NCBI GenBank assembly: GCA_038030265.1
Contig: CM075941.1
Coordinates: 16,554,001-16,618,000 of the forward strand
Direction: 5' to 3'
Source: Corythucha ciliata
Taxonomy: Eukaryota > Arthropoda > Insecta > Hemiptera > Tingidae
Length of the DNA: 64,000 nt
The notes below the pieces were generated by a model, which worked only from the letters and a program-made list of their open reading frames with translations, made no database searches and had not been told where the DNA came from. This document shows positions 1-11,527 of the stretch, piece by piece (within the stretch, counting starts at the first letter, position 1; the number at the start of each line of letters is the position of its first letter). Position numbers and translations under genes: made by a program.

Positions 1-3000
1 TAAAGAAACGAGATTTATAACATCTGTTCACTGGTTTACCGAAATACTGAGTTTTGTTTGAGTAACCCTACAAATTCGAAGATTGAGTACAACAGTCTTC
101 AATAGAACGAATTCTCTGTTTCCCTCGGGAGTCTATCTTCTTCAGTCCCTTTTTTAACCGAAAAAAAAATTAAAAACCTGAATTCACTATTCGTCTTGCC
201 GCTGTCTTCCTTAATTCGTTTCGATTTCCTCCTCGACGTTTCTCACTCATTCTCTCTTTCTCTTTTATAAAAACAAGAGAAGTCTTATCTTGTCGATTCT
301 TCAAACCTGTCAAAGTTTCTAGAATGGGCTGGTGGGGGGCAATCTCCAGGTACTTGTATTCATCATTCGAGTGTCATTTGTTAATATGAAAATATATTGA
401 CAAAAAGAAACAATGCTTCTCTCGCTTAGCAGCAGCTGTGACAAGTTTTTTCTCGGTGACATTTTTCGAGCGTTTTGAACGGTACTTGGCACAGCGAAAA
501 TAATTTTTTCGCCCCCCCCCCTCATCACCCATATAATTGTCAAACATTGCACGTCTTTGAAAATAACCCCTCTGCAAAAGCATCGTTCGGCATCGCCTAA
601 TTGTCACGTGCTAATACGTATAGGTACATAGCGTAGTTTATAACTCGCGTACACGGTCTTTTCGCAGGAAATTACAATCGGCGGTTATTGAGACGTGGGA
701 AGAGGCGGTGAGGGACTTAAAATTCGGCTATGATTGCGTTCCTGTTGAATGGGTGTAAACTAATTTCGCTTGCCCAGCCCCTCCGAGAGAATTCCCATTA
801 TCTGCTTTAAGGTTTTAAGGTTTGAGGTCTCTTTGGTTTTGCCATTTCCTTCGTGATTGCACTTCTTTTCCCATTTCCTTCGTGATTGCACTTCTTTTCC
901 CATTTCATTGATGCATTGAAAAAAAAAAAAAGACTAGACGCTATGATGAGTTTGGTGGTGGGTGGTGAGGGAGCAGATCGAAAATGAATAACGGCATTTT
1001 TGAATGGTGAAAATTGGAAACAGGGGGACTATAGCAAATGGGGAAGTTGCACATTTTTCAAGCACTGGTGTTTATTGAAGAAGGATCTTCAACAAGGCAA
1101 TTTGCTCACATTAAAATCAATCAAGGGTTTTTTTAAAGCGAATTTTTAACAAATTTTCAGTGAGGGTTTGATAACGTCAAAAGGCAGTTAATGAAAAATG
1201 GATAGTGTTGAGAAGAAGGGGGAAGACGCGTTTTCTGGGGGTCAAATTTCTTGTTATTTGTAAACATAACATTTTAGAGTTCCCTCAAATGCTTCAAAAC
1301 TGCACATTGACGTCGTTTTCCCCTCGCATTATTCATCCCCTCCTGAAGAACTTTGAAATGTATTTAAAAATCACCAGATGCACCAATCGGGCTGCAACTA
1401 CCATCTGTCCATGTGCCAATTTATACCGGTATAATTTTCTCCCAAATCTGGCATACACGCAAGTTCCCCATTATAGGAAGCTTGGTTCGTGAAAACCGTG
1501 TCGCCTATCGAATGTTTTTATCTCGAAAACTGTTTGCGCCACATTTTTATTCCGATAGTTTACATATCTTCACGAAACAGAAAAAAAAGGGCTCAACTAA
1601 TAGCACACAACGCCCCCCGGGGGACGAACGTGACCATTTCACAATCGGCGATTTTTTTTGTTTGTTTCTTGCGCTGTACATTTCCCATTTCGCGTTATTA
1701 CGTTACCTCCTGTAGTGCCATAACTAAAACCTATACGGGAGCCGCTTTTTAATTATGTAAGGGGCAGAATTGAAAAAAAAAAAAAACACAACCAACTGTG
1801 ACATTTTAGGGGGACATTTAAAACTTGGCCGAGCGATACGTGACTTAAGGGTCAGAAGCAAATCGATTGAGAAAGTGTTTAACATCGGAAAATATACAGC
1901 TGTGGGCGCCATATTCTCAACAGTGTACCGTTATATCGAGATCGCTTCTGTTTGTTTTTTCAAAGCCTTCTCAAAGGACATTGAGTGATGTACAGTGTAG
2001 GGAGGGGGGGCGATCAACGACCCCCTCGAGAATCTGTTTCCCTCGTCTCGATGCCATTATTATTACTTTTTTTTTGTATTCAAGAATAATATCTAGCCAG
2101 TGATGCTCTTTAAAGAGTGCAAGAATGGGTGTCAACGACAACTCCACCCCTTCTCGCGCGCGAAAAGAGAGTTTTAGACGACATTTTTCAGGCGTCCGAA
2201 TCCGTGCCTAATCTCGCCACTGTTACCCTCTCCCAACTTGTATAGAGAAAAGTGAACCCGCGAAAGATCTTTTTCGCGGGGGAATGTCGTGGAGAAGTAG
2301 GAAGGGGAATGAAAGAGAAGAGATTCCGCCTGTGGGAGACAACTCCGCGGCCATCAGCCTCTCTTTCAATCTCAATCCTTCACGACGTGGTTGGTGATGG
2401 CTGATGGCCATGAGTCATGAATAGAACTCTACAAAACGAGTGGGGGTGGGGGGTCATAACGGTTGATTTTTTTTTTTTTTTTTTTAATTTTCTTTTATCC
2501 ATACTTCAGCAATTCGCATATTTACCAGCCCAGCAATCACCTACACGTTGTTGATGGCTGAGGAGGTTCTAGCATAACCTTGAAATTTTCTCCAATCCTT
2601 TCAGTTTCAAGATCGTTCAATTTGCACGGAGGGCGACGCCTTCCGCGTTACACGTATATGCGATAATTCCCTCACGACCATAAAACCATGACAAGGAACG
2701 GCTAACTAACTGTTCCCGTACTGGCGTACCCTAACGGGAACATATACACGTATGAGTTTTCCTCTCCTCTCCTTTTAGTACTTTTTACAGTGTGTATATA
2801 GTTGTGTACTCGGGGAACTTTTTTGAAGAGAAATGATGAGTTGTCTGCACATAAATCGTACTCCTTCGACGCTATATAAGACAAAAAAGAGAAAAAGACC
2901 CCTGAACGCCCTTGGAAGCTTGTACCAGCAGGTCAAAATGAAAGACGCACCGAGGGCGGGACGATTCATGATCTTTTTTAACCAATAAACTAAAATTAGA

Positions 3001-5889
3001 GGGTAACCGTAGGCTACTTAGCCAAATCCGGCTAACGAATAATTAGGGATAGGTACGAATTCAATTACTCAGCAAACTCAATCAAAAAATCGGCCCGCTT
3101 TTTACTAATTAATCATCCTGGAAAGTAGGTTCTTATAAATCAAAAGAAAGAGTGGAAGGGATGATTGAATATGTGGAATCAAAATAATCATTGCTTTCTC
3201 TTGCAATAAAAATGAAAGGGTATAAAAACTAACGTCTTTCAAGAATTTTGTCAAATTTTCGTCACACTTTTTTTTCTGCAGTTTACCCATCTCTTCGGGT
3301 TATCGGGATTCAGTTTTTGGGTGTGCCACCAGGAACGATTATCTCGTGATTGCCCTCGGTCGACCCGGAATAGTAGGCTCCAATTCAATTTCGATCTCAG
3401 ACCGTTTAGGGCTTATTACTGGATGCCCGGTGTTACAGAGGGCTGTCATTTTGGTTCGGTAGTCTAAACCCGCCACCTCTCCCCCTTTGTCTTCCCGTAT
3501 TGTTAACAGATGTTAATACAATTTCTTACTTCCTTCGTCTTATACACTACGTGCTTGTTTTGCATAGTGCCTCTTCCTATGTACCAAGGTAGTAACAATA
3601 GCGAGTTTTTTCCCTCTCTCACTCACTCTCACTCTCTCTCTCACTCTCTCTGTCTCTCTCTCTCTCTCTACGGGAAAGGAGTGGCAGTGGCTCCCAGTCG
3701 GCGCCAATCCATAGTTAAAACTCTATAAAAGTCTTGATTCTCCCGTAAGAGAAAGAAGTTGTGAAAAGCGCCGAGGATGCTCGATAGGAGCCATTTTCTT
3801 CAAAACAAACACCGTGAATTTTATTGCGGAAAGAGTTCCCACGAAAAGTGCTCGCGGGATCTTTCTTCGTGCAAGGTTTGAAAAACGACAAAAAATAATG
3901 GTGCACGGGATTTAGTAGTATACCACAGCTCTTATATTAAGGGCAGTTTAAGTAGAGCTGCCAGATTGGGCTATTTCACGGCTGAAACAGAAAAAGGTCT
4001 AAAGCACCATTTTTGGCTATTTTTATCAATAATACACACTCTAGGGTCATTTTCAGTTATTCAGAATAGATTTTTCAGTTTAGGGGGTCAGACAGTCATG
4101 GATGTGAAAATTGGCGGGTGGAACCAGTTTTTGGACTGAGCGATTCAGTTCTTCCTTGAAGAACAGGCAATTTCACGAGTCAATGTGCCACTTCTTGCTC
4201 GAAAAATCCGTTCGAAAGGGCAGGGAGGAGGCAGAACCTCAAGTTTTGTTTATCGCTATTTATCGCAGTCACATCCTGGGACAATGGGGAATCACCATTT
4301 TCGCAATATGAAAATAAACCCCACCACAAGTTAGGAAGACAAGTTTGGGCCAGATTGAGTGCCTGTTTGCGTTTGATATTGTTTGGGTGGTGGTAGTGGT
4401 GGTGTAATCGATAAACAATGGGAAGACAAAAAAAAATGCATTTATCGTAATTTATGTTTTACTCCTCTGTACATCGCGTTTTTGGGATTATTTTGAAACG
4501 ATTCCCATGGTGTTGGAGAGTATCGTTAGGCAAACGCGATTTTCGGGCTTCATTGGAGATGTCAAGCCGCGGTTTCTTTCACAGAGCGTCTAGCAACTCT
4601 GAAGTAGGAGAACTACACTTGGGAATGCGAATTTCTAGTTTTTATAAGAATTGCATGTGACAATGCCCCCCCCCCCTTTATCGCTTGTCCACCACCGCTC
4701 ACAAATGAGACCACGAAACCACCGCGAAACGATTTTTCCTTTTTGGGAAAAAGAGGAAACAGGGAAGGGAAAGTTTTGGTCCAGTCATTCGGTGTGTGGG
4801 TGGGGGGGAGAGGTTCTCTCTTCAGGATAAGGAAGGGCCCTAAATCCACGCCAATCCAATGACTCTGCTTATCTTTTTTTTTTGTTATAAGAATAAAAAT
4901 CACTTCTTACAATCCTTGAAGAAAGAGCGTGAGGGGGGGGGGGCTCTCACTACTTATGCTCTTACTTTATCGTTCATTAGTATGCTGCCCTACGGAGGAC
5001 AGTATAAATCTTATTTCCTGTGAATGCGCCCTTCTTTAATTATTCATATTTCCGGTTTTCCGGGGAAATGTTCCTTTATCTCCTACCATTCTTTCAGCTT
5101 GAAGGTAAACCGAGGAGTAACATAATACGATAGCATCGAAGTCTGGCCGCCCTCTTGAATGAATGTGTGTGGAATGATTCATCCACTTTAAGTTGTAGAA
5201 TGACTCACGTGCGTCATGCGACCAATTTATCAATTAAAAAGGGAGAGAGAGAATCGTCCAAAGTGAAGTTGGTATAGACTAGCTCATATCCGTGGTTTAA
5301 GAGTAGGCTGTTATTGCCCTACATGGTGCTTTTAATTAAAAGGGCCTGACACGAATTTGGTGGGTAGGAATGAGCTGGTGCATGAGGGGTCGGTCACACA
5401 GCGGGGGGCATAGAAATGTGAAATGGGCGCCGCACTCCAGGGATTGAGATAATCGCAAATCACTGTGCATCCCACGGCACCCCCGACAGCCTATTTTTTT
5501 CGGTTTTGAATGGTTTTTGGTATCCCTCGCCCCCACAGAAGCAACATGACCGTCCACCGTAAATGAGGCAGTTTTCATCCACACAAACTCGGCCGGACAT
5601 GAAAAGTTTTAGGCCACGACTGAAAGGGGGGAGGGCGTTCTTGTGCAATAATATAGAACCAACATGAATCATGATCATCAGAGGGGCAGGGGCTTAGTAT
5701 TTTTGTGATTCCTAGTCAATGACAATAGAGGAAAATGAAATTGGGGCCATTTTCTTTATCCTTCAAGCAGATAACTCGGCATCATTGATACACTCTACAC
5801 AATAAATTACACTTACGGTGTTCGTTGGAAGACATGGTCAATGGTGGGTTCAACCCCTACACCAAACCAGAATTGACGCGAATAGTCAA
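1..5889. other. No recognisable gene; AT-rich DNA with simple repeats
   Basis: I see no open frame here with splice signals and a recognisable protein pattern. All open frames are short and have no domain-like composition. The stretch holds a T19 run (2467-2485), a CT/CTCA microsatellite (3612-3669), C and G homopolymers (about 4665-4675 and 4934-4942), and one short direct duplication around 842-905, where the phrase ccatttccttcgtgattgca occurs twice. Nothing else stands out. Confidence 0.6.
3612..3669. repeat. CT-rich microsatellite
   Basis: Alternating CT dinucleotides with interspersed CA and GT variants run for about 58 bp. It is a simple repeat without apparent function. Confidence 0.9.
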
Positions 5890-6660
5890 TTAATCATAAT
5901 TAAGAGCCCGAATATACACCGTTAGGCCTATTTTTGTGTGGCGTAGATAGTCAGTTTAGTAATTTAATGGCGTAAATCGAGAGTTACACCATCAGTATTA
6001 TGGCGCGAATGGCCATCAGTTGGGCAATTTTTGAGGTGAAATCCCAGTTGGAATTTTTTAGTGATCGTACACCCAATACCTCTCGTTTTGAGGGCAAGAA
6101 TCGTCAGTTTAGCAATTTCAAGGCGCGAATGGTCTGTTTGGTCATTTTTTGAGCTCGAATGGTCGAATTTTCGGGCAGGCTTTGGTGGGTGTATTCAGTC
6201 ATTTGTATACCATTTTTAGGGCGCGAATAGCGAGTTTAGACAACTTTATAGTGCGAACGCTCAGTTTAGGCATTTTTGGGGTACGAAATTGTCAGTTTAA
6301 CAATTTGTTCAACGCAATAGTCAGTTTGTCATTCAGGGTGCGATTAGTCAGTTTTTTCCGTTTAGGGGCGTGAATAGTCAGTTTAGTCGTGTTTGGGGGA
6401 GGGGGGGGGGAATAGACGTTTCAGCTATTATTAGGGCTCATTTAGTCCGTTTTGCCATTTTTCTGAAGTAAAGAAAACCAGTTTTAGTAAATTTCAGGGT
6501 GCAAATTGTCAGTTAACAGTTAAGTCATTTCCAAGGCGCGAACAGTCTGTCGAGCCATTTTTAAGGAGTAAATCGAGAATTTGCTATTTTTTGGGCTTTA
6601 CGGCGTGAATTTACAGTTTTTAGAGCGCAAATTATCAGTTATCCAAGCCGTATGATCGTC
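5890..6660. repeat. Degenerate tandem array, 'gcgaatagtcagtttag' type
   Basis: A phrase close to GGCGCGAATAGTCAGTTTAG, followed by a T-rich spacer, returns about every 28-36 bp with heavy divergence. It differs in core phrase from the arrays elsewhere in the window but has the same style: a short CpG-bearing core, a T-rich spacer and a ~30-bp period. I found no terminal inverted repeats around this array. Confidence 0.75.
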
Positions 6661-7135
6661 AAATTAGGCGTTTTCATGGCGGGAATTGCCAGATTACCTA
6701 TTTCTATGCGGTGTTTCATATTGTAGGTACTCGTATTTGTTTGAATTTGTCCTTCTCCCATTTCGACTGATGTACCTACATAATGAAACCACGAACAATT
6801 TGCTGAGTCGTGGCTTTTTGGTCTCGTAGACACCCTGAAACGTATCGGTGTAGTCACGTATAGTTTCTGAGATTGATTCGTGACAGATTTCAAGGCTAAA
6901 ACCATTTCTAGGAGGCTGCTCTACGCAGTCATCGCACCAGTTTAACGTATGATGCTGAAACTCTTCCCCAATATCCTTCACTACGGAGTTGTAAGGGGGG
7001 AGTGATGGGACTTTGGTGGGGGTGGGGGATTCCTAATGGGGAAAAGCAGGCGGGAAAATAGGATCTGGGCATGACAACCTTCTGTTTCACTTCAAAGTTC
7101 GCTGGCTGTTTCAAGGAAAGGTTCAAGATAATTGA
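6661..7135. other. Unassigned stretch
   Basis: Two overlapping minus-strand open frames (6639-6905 and 6694-6981) have no recognisable domain and no supporting splice sites. I see no other feature. Confidence 0.4.
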
Positions 7136-7139
7136 AACG

Positions 7140-7690
7140 AGCTGAACGAAGAAATTCAGGGGCAAACAAAACAATAGTTGACACAGGCGTTTCGATTTTT
7201 GGAAGATATGGACTTGGCACGAATGAATTACAGCGACAGCAAATAGCTTTAATCTCCTATATCAGTTTCTTCCTCCAGAATTCAGAATTCTGTTTGTTGG
7301 ATGTTCATCGCATTATTGCGGTGCATTCAAGCAATCTCCGCCAAGAAATGGACCTGTTATATGCCTGCAAAATAATGTTGATCTCAGCAAACACAGCTGG
7401 TTAGAAATCGATTTGCTGCAGACGTCGACAAAACGGGAGAAGAAATACTGGGATTTCAATTAGAATTGTGTGATCTGCAAGGGCATAAAGAAAAATTTGT
7501 CAATTTCACAATTTTGGGCGCAGTAGCGAGAACATCCCGTTTTAGTGACGGAAACAGAATATACTCTTCTGGCGTTTCCTGCAATATATCTTTGTCAGCA
7601 AGGGTTCTCAATTTTGTGAAGTTGTGGTCAAAACAAAAACTCGTAACCGATTGGATTCCCAGCACGATCTGCGATACGCATTAAATACAA
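7140..7690 (+). pseudogene. hAT-type (ZBED5/FAM200-like) transposase remnant
   Basis: In one plus frame around 7400-7510 the translation reads RNRFAADVDKTGEEILGFQL, then ELCDLQGHKEKF. This matches the conserved stretch of ZBED5/FAM200/GTF2IRD2-type domesticated hAT transposases, where 'F..DV...PE.LQLELIDLQ....LKEKF' is typical. Upstream and downstream the frame is broken by stops, and no complete DDE catalytic region or BED zinc finger can be assembled, so I call it a dead fragment. It matters because the window also contains several non-autonomous elements with hAT-like ends, although nothing links this fragment to them directly. The family call rests on remembered pattern, not on an alignment. 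Confidence 0.5.
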
Positions 7691-7841
7691 ACTTTCGCTC
7701 GAGAATCGCAGAATTGGTGAAAAAGATGGCGGAACACTATCGAAGTAACCAAAAATTCGTCTAGGGTCGCGAAGGCTTTTGCAATTTTAAATTAGGGTCG
7801 TCATCAAAAAACTTGGGAATTCTGTGACTTACAGTAAGCGC

Positions 7842-7985
7842 TTAAGGTTCGTTCACAAGCTCTATGTTTGCGTTGTGTGGAGCCTATGCAACCAAACAAA
7901 TGTATTCCCACGAAAAATGAAGCATTTTGATTGGTTGCATAGACACCGCACAACGAAAACGTAGAGCTTGTGAACGAGCCTTTAA
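7842..7985. mobile_element. Short TTAA-flanked inverted-repeat MITE
   Basis: The left arm (ggttcgttcacaagctctatg, then a gttgtgtgg phrase and tatgcaaccaa) is mirrored by the right arm (ttggttgcatagacaccgcacaacgaaaacgtagagc..., ending gtgaacgagcc). Both ends abut TTAA (7842-7845 and 7982-7985), the duplication expected of piggyBac-like insertion. A second, more diverged copy lies at about 41324-41455. It has no coding capacity. Confidence 0.75.
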
Positions 7986-8234
7986 ACACGAGTTGCGCTT
8001 GTTTAGGTTTACAAAACATAATGGTAAGTGCTCAGGCGAATGTTTAAGCGTCGAGTAAACAGCGAAGCAGTGTTAAGTGCCGAACTAGTTGAAGTATGGA
8101 AACTCATCCACTGGCACTGCTATCAGTAACTGAGGTGTAAGGTCTTCTTTTCTGATTAAATTCCTTCCTTTTATTACATATTTGTACGGTTCGTCCAATA
8201 ACGGCAACTTTTTCCTTCGCCATATATCTACATG

Positions 8235-8376
8235 TGTATTGATGACGTCACGATAATAGTGGGGCCACAGCTCTTATCGGTATCTTTTGGAATTGATATG
8301 TTTTGGAACTATGTGCTGGTGAATTTATAACTTTAATAAAATACCATTTAAGAGGATTCTGTGTTAATATACTACA
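8235..8376 (+). repeat. 5' long terminal repeat
   Basis: This 142-bp repeat matches 11388-11527 almost base for base. Differences include ataatag versus atgatag, cttttgg versus cttgtgg, and gatatg versus gatg. It starts TG and ends CA and contains an AATAAA (near 8336). It is preceded by the ACATG target duplication. Confidence 0.93.
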
Positions 8377-8384
8377 TGGTACCA

Positions 8385-8527
8385 GGGGGCCTGTTCTACA
8401 ACTTTTGACTGTCACTATCACTGTCTCTTTCCACCCGTTCTCCCCATCAACATGTGATTTAATTCGGGTCGGACGGTTGGAAAGGACATTCCTAGGAACA
8501 CTATGAAATTTTGCAGAACAGGCCCCC
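8385..8527. mobile_element. MITE with GGGGGCCTRTTCT ends, next to the LTR
   Basis: The left end ggggggcctgttctacaac-type sequence (GGGGGCCTGTTCT) is mirrored by AGAACAGGCCCCC at the right end, about 143 bp apart. It sits only 8 bp behind the 5' LTR, where a tRNA primer-binding site would be expected, and probably disrupts that site. Related copies lie at 41607-41745 and 62539-62696, with a partial copy at 9473-9538. Confidence 0.65.
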
Positions 8528-8602
8528 AGGTGTAAAACAGTTTTGGGGCGTGTCCGTATAACTAATCGGTCGGTGTAACAAAGATCCCAGTGTAATTCAG
8601 TC

Positions 8603-9333
8603 ATGGGGGACTCTCAATTCAAATTAGCACCACTACAATTCGACCAGACTCTCGCGTCCACTTGGCCTAAATGGAAGCAAATGTTCAACCTTAGTATGAC
8701 GGCATCGGGTAAAGCTAAGGCGAAAGATGAGGAGTTAAAAATCGCCCTTCTTCTTACACACATGGGAGAGGCGGCCGTCGACGTATATAGCACCTTCCCT
8801 GAGGACAAAAAAGGTACTTAAAAGAGGTGCTCGAACTTTTTGATGCGCACTGTGTTCCAACAGTTAATCTGGCAATGGAATCGTTCAAATTTCATAAAAT
8901 AACACACGATCCTGGTCTGGGGTTTGACAATTACTTAACGGAGCTGAAGACCCAGGCTAAGCATTGCAATTTTGTTTGCCCTAAAATAGAATGTGCAACA
9001 TAGTACGCAGATCGAATGATCGTGGATCACATTGTCGCCCACATTAATGACATAGAGGCCCAGCAAGTCCTTCTAAAGGAGACCAAAATATTAAGTCTTG
9101 ACGAAGTTGCGTCCATATGTCGCGCAGCCGAAGTCGGCAGAAAGTATAAACAAGAAATGACGGCTTCTGAAACTCCTGAGGTGAACTATACTAATAAGGC
9201 CAAACAGTCACAACGTTCCCAGCAATCTTATAAAAAGAATTTGCAAAGTAATGAGGATAATAACGATCAGTTTGATTGTAAAAAATGTGGCCAGCGTCAT
9301 CCACCCACCAACGTCGTCGGCGACAAGGTGTAA
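8603..9333 (+). pseudogene. gag remnant of the LTR retrotransposon
   Basis: An ATG at 8603 opens a gag-like frame (capsid-type helical segment, first 72 residues). It stops at 8819-8821; the coding pattern continues in another frame from about 8812, is hit by a TAG near 9001, and resumes from 9016. The end carries a partial zinc knuckle: C-x2-C-G-x2-H is visible around 9283-9303, but the last cysteine is missing because the following sequence is interrupted. At least one frameshift, one stop and one truncation make it a pseudogene. Confidence 0.75.
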
Positions 9334-9472
9334 ATGCCGTCGAGAAGTCTGAAAATACGTCTTCGAGTGACTCAGATGTGTTTGTTCTGAACTGTTCTTC
9401 ACTGGAAATAGACTGCAATAAGAGCTCTACTGACCGGCATCACTGGGAAGAATTTATCTGCGTCAACAATAT

Positions 9473-9538
9473 AATGAATGAAATAAACACATGGCTGGCG
9501 AAAAAAATATTGCTTGTTGTTAGAGAATAGGCCCCCAG
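9473..9538. mobile_element. Partial copy of the GGGGGCCTATTCT MITE inside gag-pol
   Basis: The segment from aatgaatgaaataaacacat to gttagagaataggccccc is the reverse complement of the left half of the complete MITE at 41607-41745, with about one mismatch. Only one arm is present, so the other half was lost or never arrived. The protease-like frame resumes immediately behind it. Confidence 0.7.
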
Positions 9539-9660
9539 TTCTTTTCAAGTTGGACACAGCAAGTGATGTTAACATTCTCCCGTTACAGGTATACAAAAGT
9601 TTGAACGTGGGATTCTCGAGGTTGAAAAAAACTATAATTAATATTAAATCATACGGTGGA
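9535..9660 (+). pseudogene. Aspartic protease remnant of the LTR retrotransposon
   Basis: The frame reads ...VLFKLDTASDVNILPLQVYKSL. The retroviral-type aspartic protease signature is normally D-T/S-G-A; here it is DTASDVN, with Gly replaced by Ala, followed by the usual hydrophobic stretch. The frame is then cut at 9663 by the nested foldback element and resumes after 10,149. Confidence 0.65.
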
Positions 9661-9662
9661 TA

Positions 9663-10145
9663 TGTCGCATCCATGTCGAGTAATTGTCCACTTCACGAAA
9701 TGGATGTCCATTTCACGAAGTGCCTCCACTTGCCGTAACTTCAAAAAATTACGACATCTGGACAAAAAAATTGTCCATTTCTTGAAAAGGAATTCGTGTT
9801 TGTCCAATTGCTGAAATCAAGCTTCCTTACTGCAAGTGGATGCACAATATTATCCTTTTCGTGAAATGGATGAGTGAGGAATCTCTGATGCTGAAACAAC
9901 TTTTGTTTTATTTAAAAATGTTATTTTATCGAGTACTAAAAACCCGCTAAAAAATTACGTTGTGCATTCACTTGTAGTTATAACGCTTAATTTCAGCAAC
10001 TGGACAAACGCGATTTCCTTTTCAAGAAATTGATATTTTTTTTTGTCCAGATGTCCTATTTTTTTAAAATTACGGCAAGTGGAGCCACTTCGTGAAATGG
10101 ACATTCATTTCATGAAGTGGACAATTTCGCCAAGTGGATGCGACA
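9663..10145. mobile_element. 483-bp foldback DNA element nested in the retrotransposon
   Basis: Two arms of about 155 bp, diverged by roughly 10-15%, face each other. The left begins TGTCGCATCCA and the right ends GGATGCGACA. The four bases GATA occur immediately outside both ends (9659-9662 and 10146-10149), consistent with a 4-bp target duplication. The pol-like frame of the retrotransposon resumes on the far side, so insertion came after the retrotransposon. It has no coding capacity. I cannot assign a superfamily. Confidence 0.88.
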
Positions 10146-10149
10146 GATA

Positions 10150-11041
10150 CACGACGAAGCCTGTCGGAGTCGTAAATTTACTCTGCATTTGCTAAAAAGT
10201 ATCCCTGAATCTAGATTTTGTCGTCGTTGATTGTGACTCGACTTCAATCCTCGGAGCAGAGTCCTGTGTCAAATTTGGACTACTTAAACGACTCTATGAA
10301 GTAAGAAAGGACAGTCTCAACTCTACGGACGGGGAAAAAGACCACGAAGAGCAGGCGAAGGATCGTTTTCTCGCTAAAAACAATGATCTCTTCACGGGAA
10401 TCGGAAAGGCGCAGTTCAAAGTCAAAATAACGTTAAGTGAAGACGCAATACCTGTTGTAAAACCTGCTCGTCGTCTACCAGAAGCCCTCAAGGCCAAGCT
10501 AAAAACGGAACTCGAACGTCTGACCAAAATGGACATCATTGAGCGCATTGATGAGCCAACTGATTGGGTCCACGACATTGTAATAGTCGAAAAAAAAGAC
10601 GGATTAGTTCGACTGTGCTTCAACCCGATTCCCCTCAACAAGTATTTAAAAAGGGAACACTTCAGTATACCAACTCAGGAAGAATTAACTGCCAATCTGA
10701 GTGGACGAAAAATGTTCACAGTGCTGGACATGAAAGAAGGTTTTCACCAGTTCCAACTTGACGATAAATCCAGCCGAATGTGTACGATGGGAACACCTTT
10801 TGGACGATATAGATTCAAACGGATGCCGTACGGTCTGTCAAGTTTTCCTGAAATTTTCCACCGAGAAAACTCCAAGATTTTCGGAGACTTGGACGGTGTT
10901 CAAGTGCTCTTTGATGACATTATCGTCACTGGTGTCACCGAGGACGAACTCGATAAGAACCTGGAGGCAGTCCTGCAAAGAGCCCGGCTGGATATCCAAA
11001 GTACTACCCGAACCACGGTCATATCAAGTGAGAGACAGTGA
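10150..11041 (+). pseudogene. Reverse transcriptase segment of a Ty3/gypsy-type element
   Basis: From about 10,300 the plus strand encodes a recognisable gypsy-type palm region. The approach motif LTKMDIIERIDEPTDW is followed by LDMKEGFHQFQLD (motif A, with the catalytic Asp), RMPYGLSSFPEIF (motif B) and VLFDDIIVTG (motif C). The two catalytic aspartates of motif C are present, but the usual Tyr two positions before them is Leu. The frame stops at 11,041, well before any RNase H or integrase domain. Upstream, 10,150-10,300 carries the protease-RT linker with stops. It is a truncated, inactive polymerase fragment. Confidence 0.88.
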
Positions 11042-11387
11042 AGGGAGAAAGTACCGTCGAAACACTATCCACATCAGACAAAGAAAAATCTCTCCAGGAT
11101 CTTCAGAACCAACAGTCAAAAGTTCCAGCCCTCCGGCAATGGCTCCGAGCAGACTTACAGAGACACCATCTTGTGACCCACCTGAGATAACAGGCCATAA
11201 TCCGGCAGCCATGCCAGAAGGCAGCCCGACAACGACGAAATCAGGCCGGAGTGCCTAAAAAGACTTATCGACGAGATTTAATTTTTATGGTTTTTACGTT
11301 GCTTTAATTTTGTTCTGTTCAAGTTTGTGTCAACAAATCAATTAATTTTGGTCCTTCGTAATACTCAACTAAAAGAGGAAGAGGAGG

Positions 11388-11527
11388 TGTATTGATGACG
11401 TCACGATGATAGTGGGGCCACAGCTCTTATCGGTATCTTGTGGAATTGATGTTTTGGAACTATGTGCTGGTGAATTTATAACTTTAATAAAATACCATTT
11501 AAGAGGCTTCTGTGTTAATATACTACA
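11388..11527 (+). repeat. 3' long terminal repeat
   Basis: This 140-bp repeat is paired with 8235-8376. The purine-rich tract aaaagaggaagaggagg (11371-11387) lies directly before it, and the ACATG target duplication follows at 11528-11532. Confidence 0.93.

Larger units (their letters stand above)
8235..11527 (+). mobile_element. Ty3/gypsy-type LTR retrotransposon, decayed, with target duplication
   Basis: Two near-identical ~140-bp long terminal repeats (8235-8376 and 11388-11527), each starting TGTATTG and ending ACTACA, bound a 3.0-kb interior. The host sequence ACATG occurs directly outside both LTRs (8230-8234 and 11528-11532), a 5-bp target duplication. A purine run (11371-11387) just before the 3' LTR is the polypurine tract. 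The interior holds broken gag, a protease fragment and a reverse transcriptase segment. RNase H and integrase are not recognisable, so it cannot be autonomous. Three foreign pieces appear inside it: a MITE directly behind the 5' LTR, a partial MITE in gag-pol and a 483-bp foldback element. The few LTR differences suggest an insertion that is not ancient, although the coding frames are broken. Confidence 0.92.

Noticed and set aside
8377..8394. TGGTACCAGG behind the 5' LTR as a tRNA primer-binding site
   Set aside because: The match would be only TGG plus a few bases before a MITE begins, so I cannot assign a tRNA.
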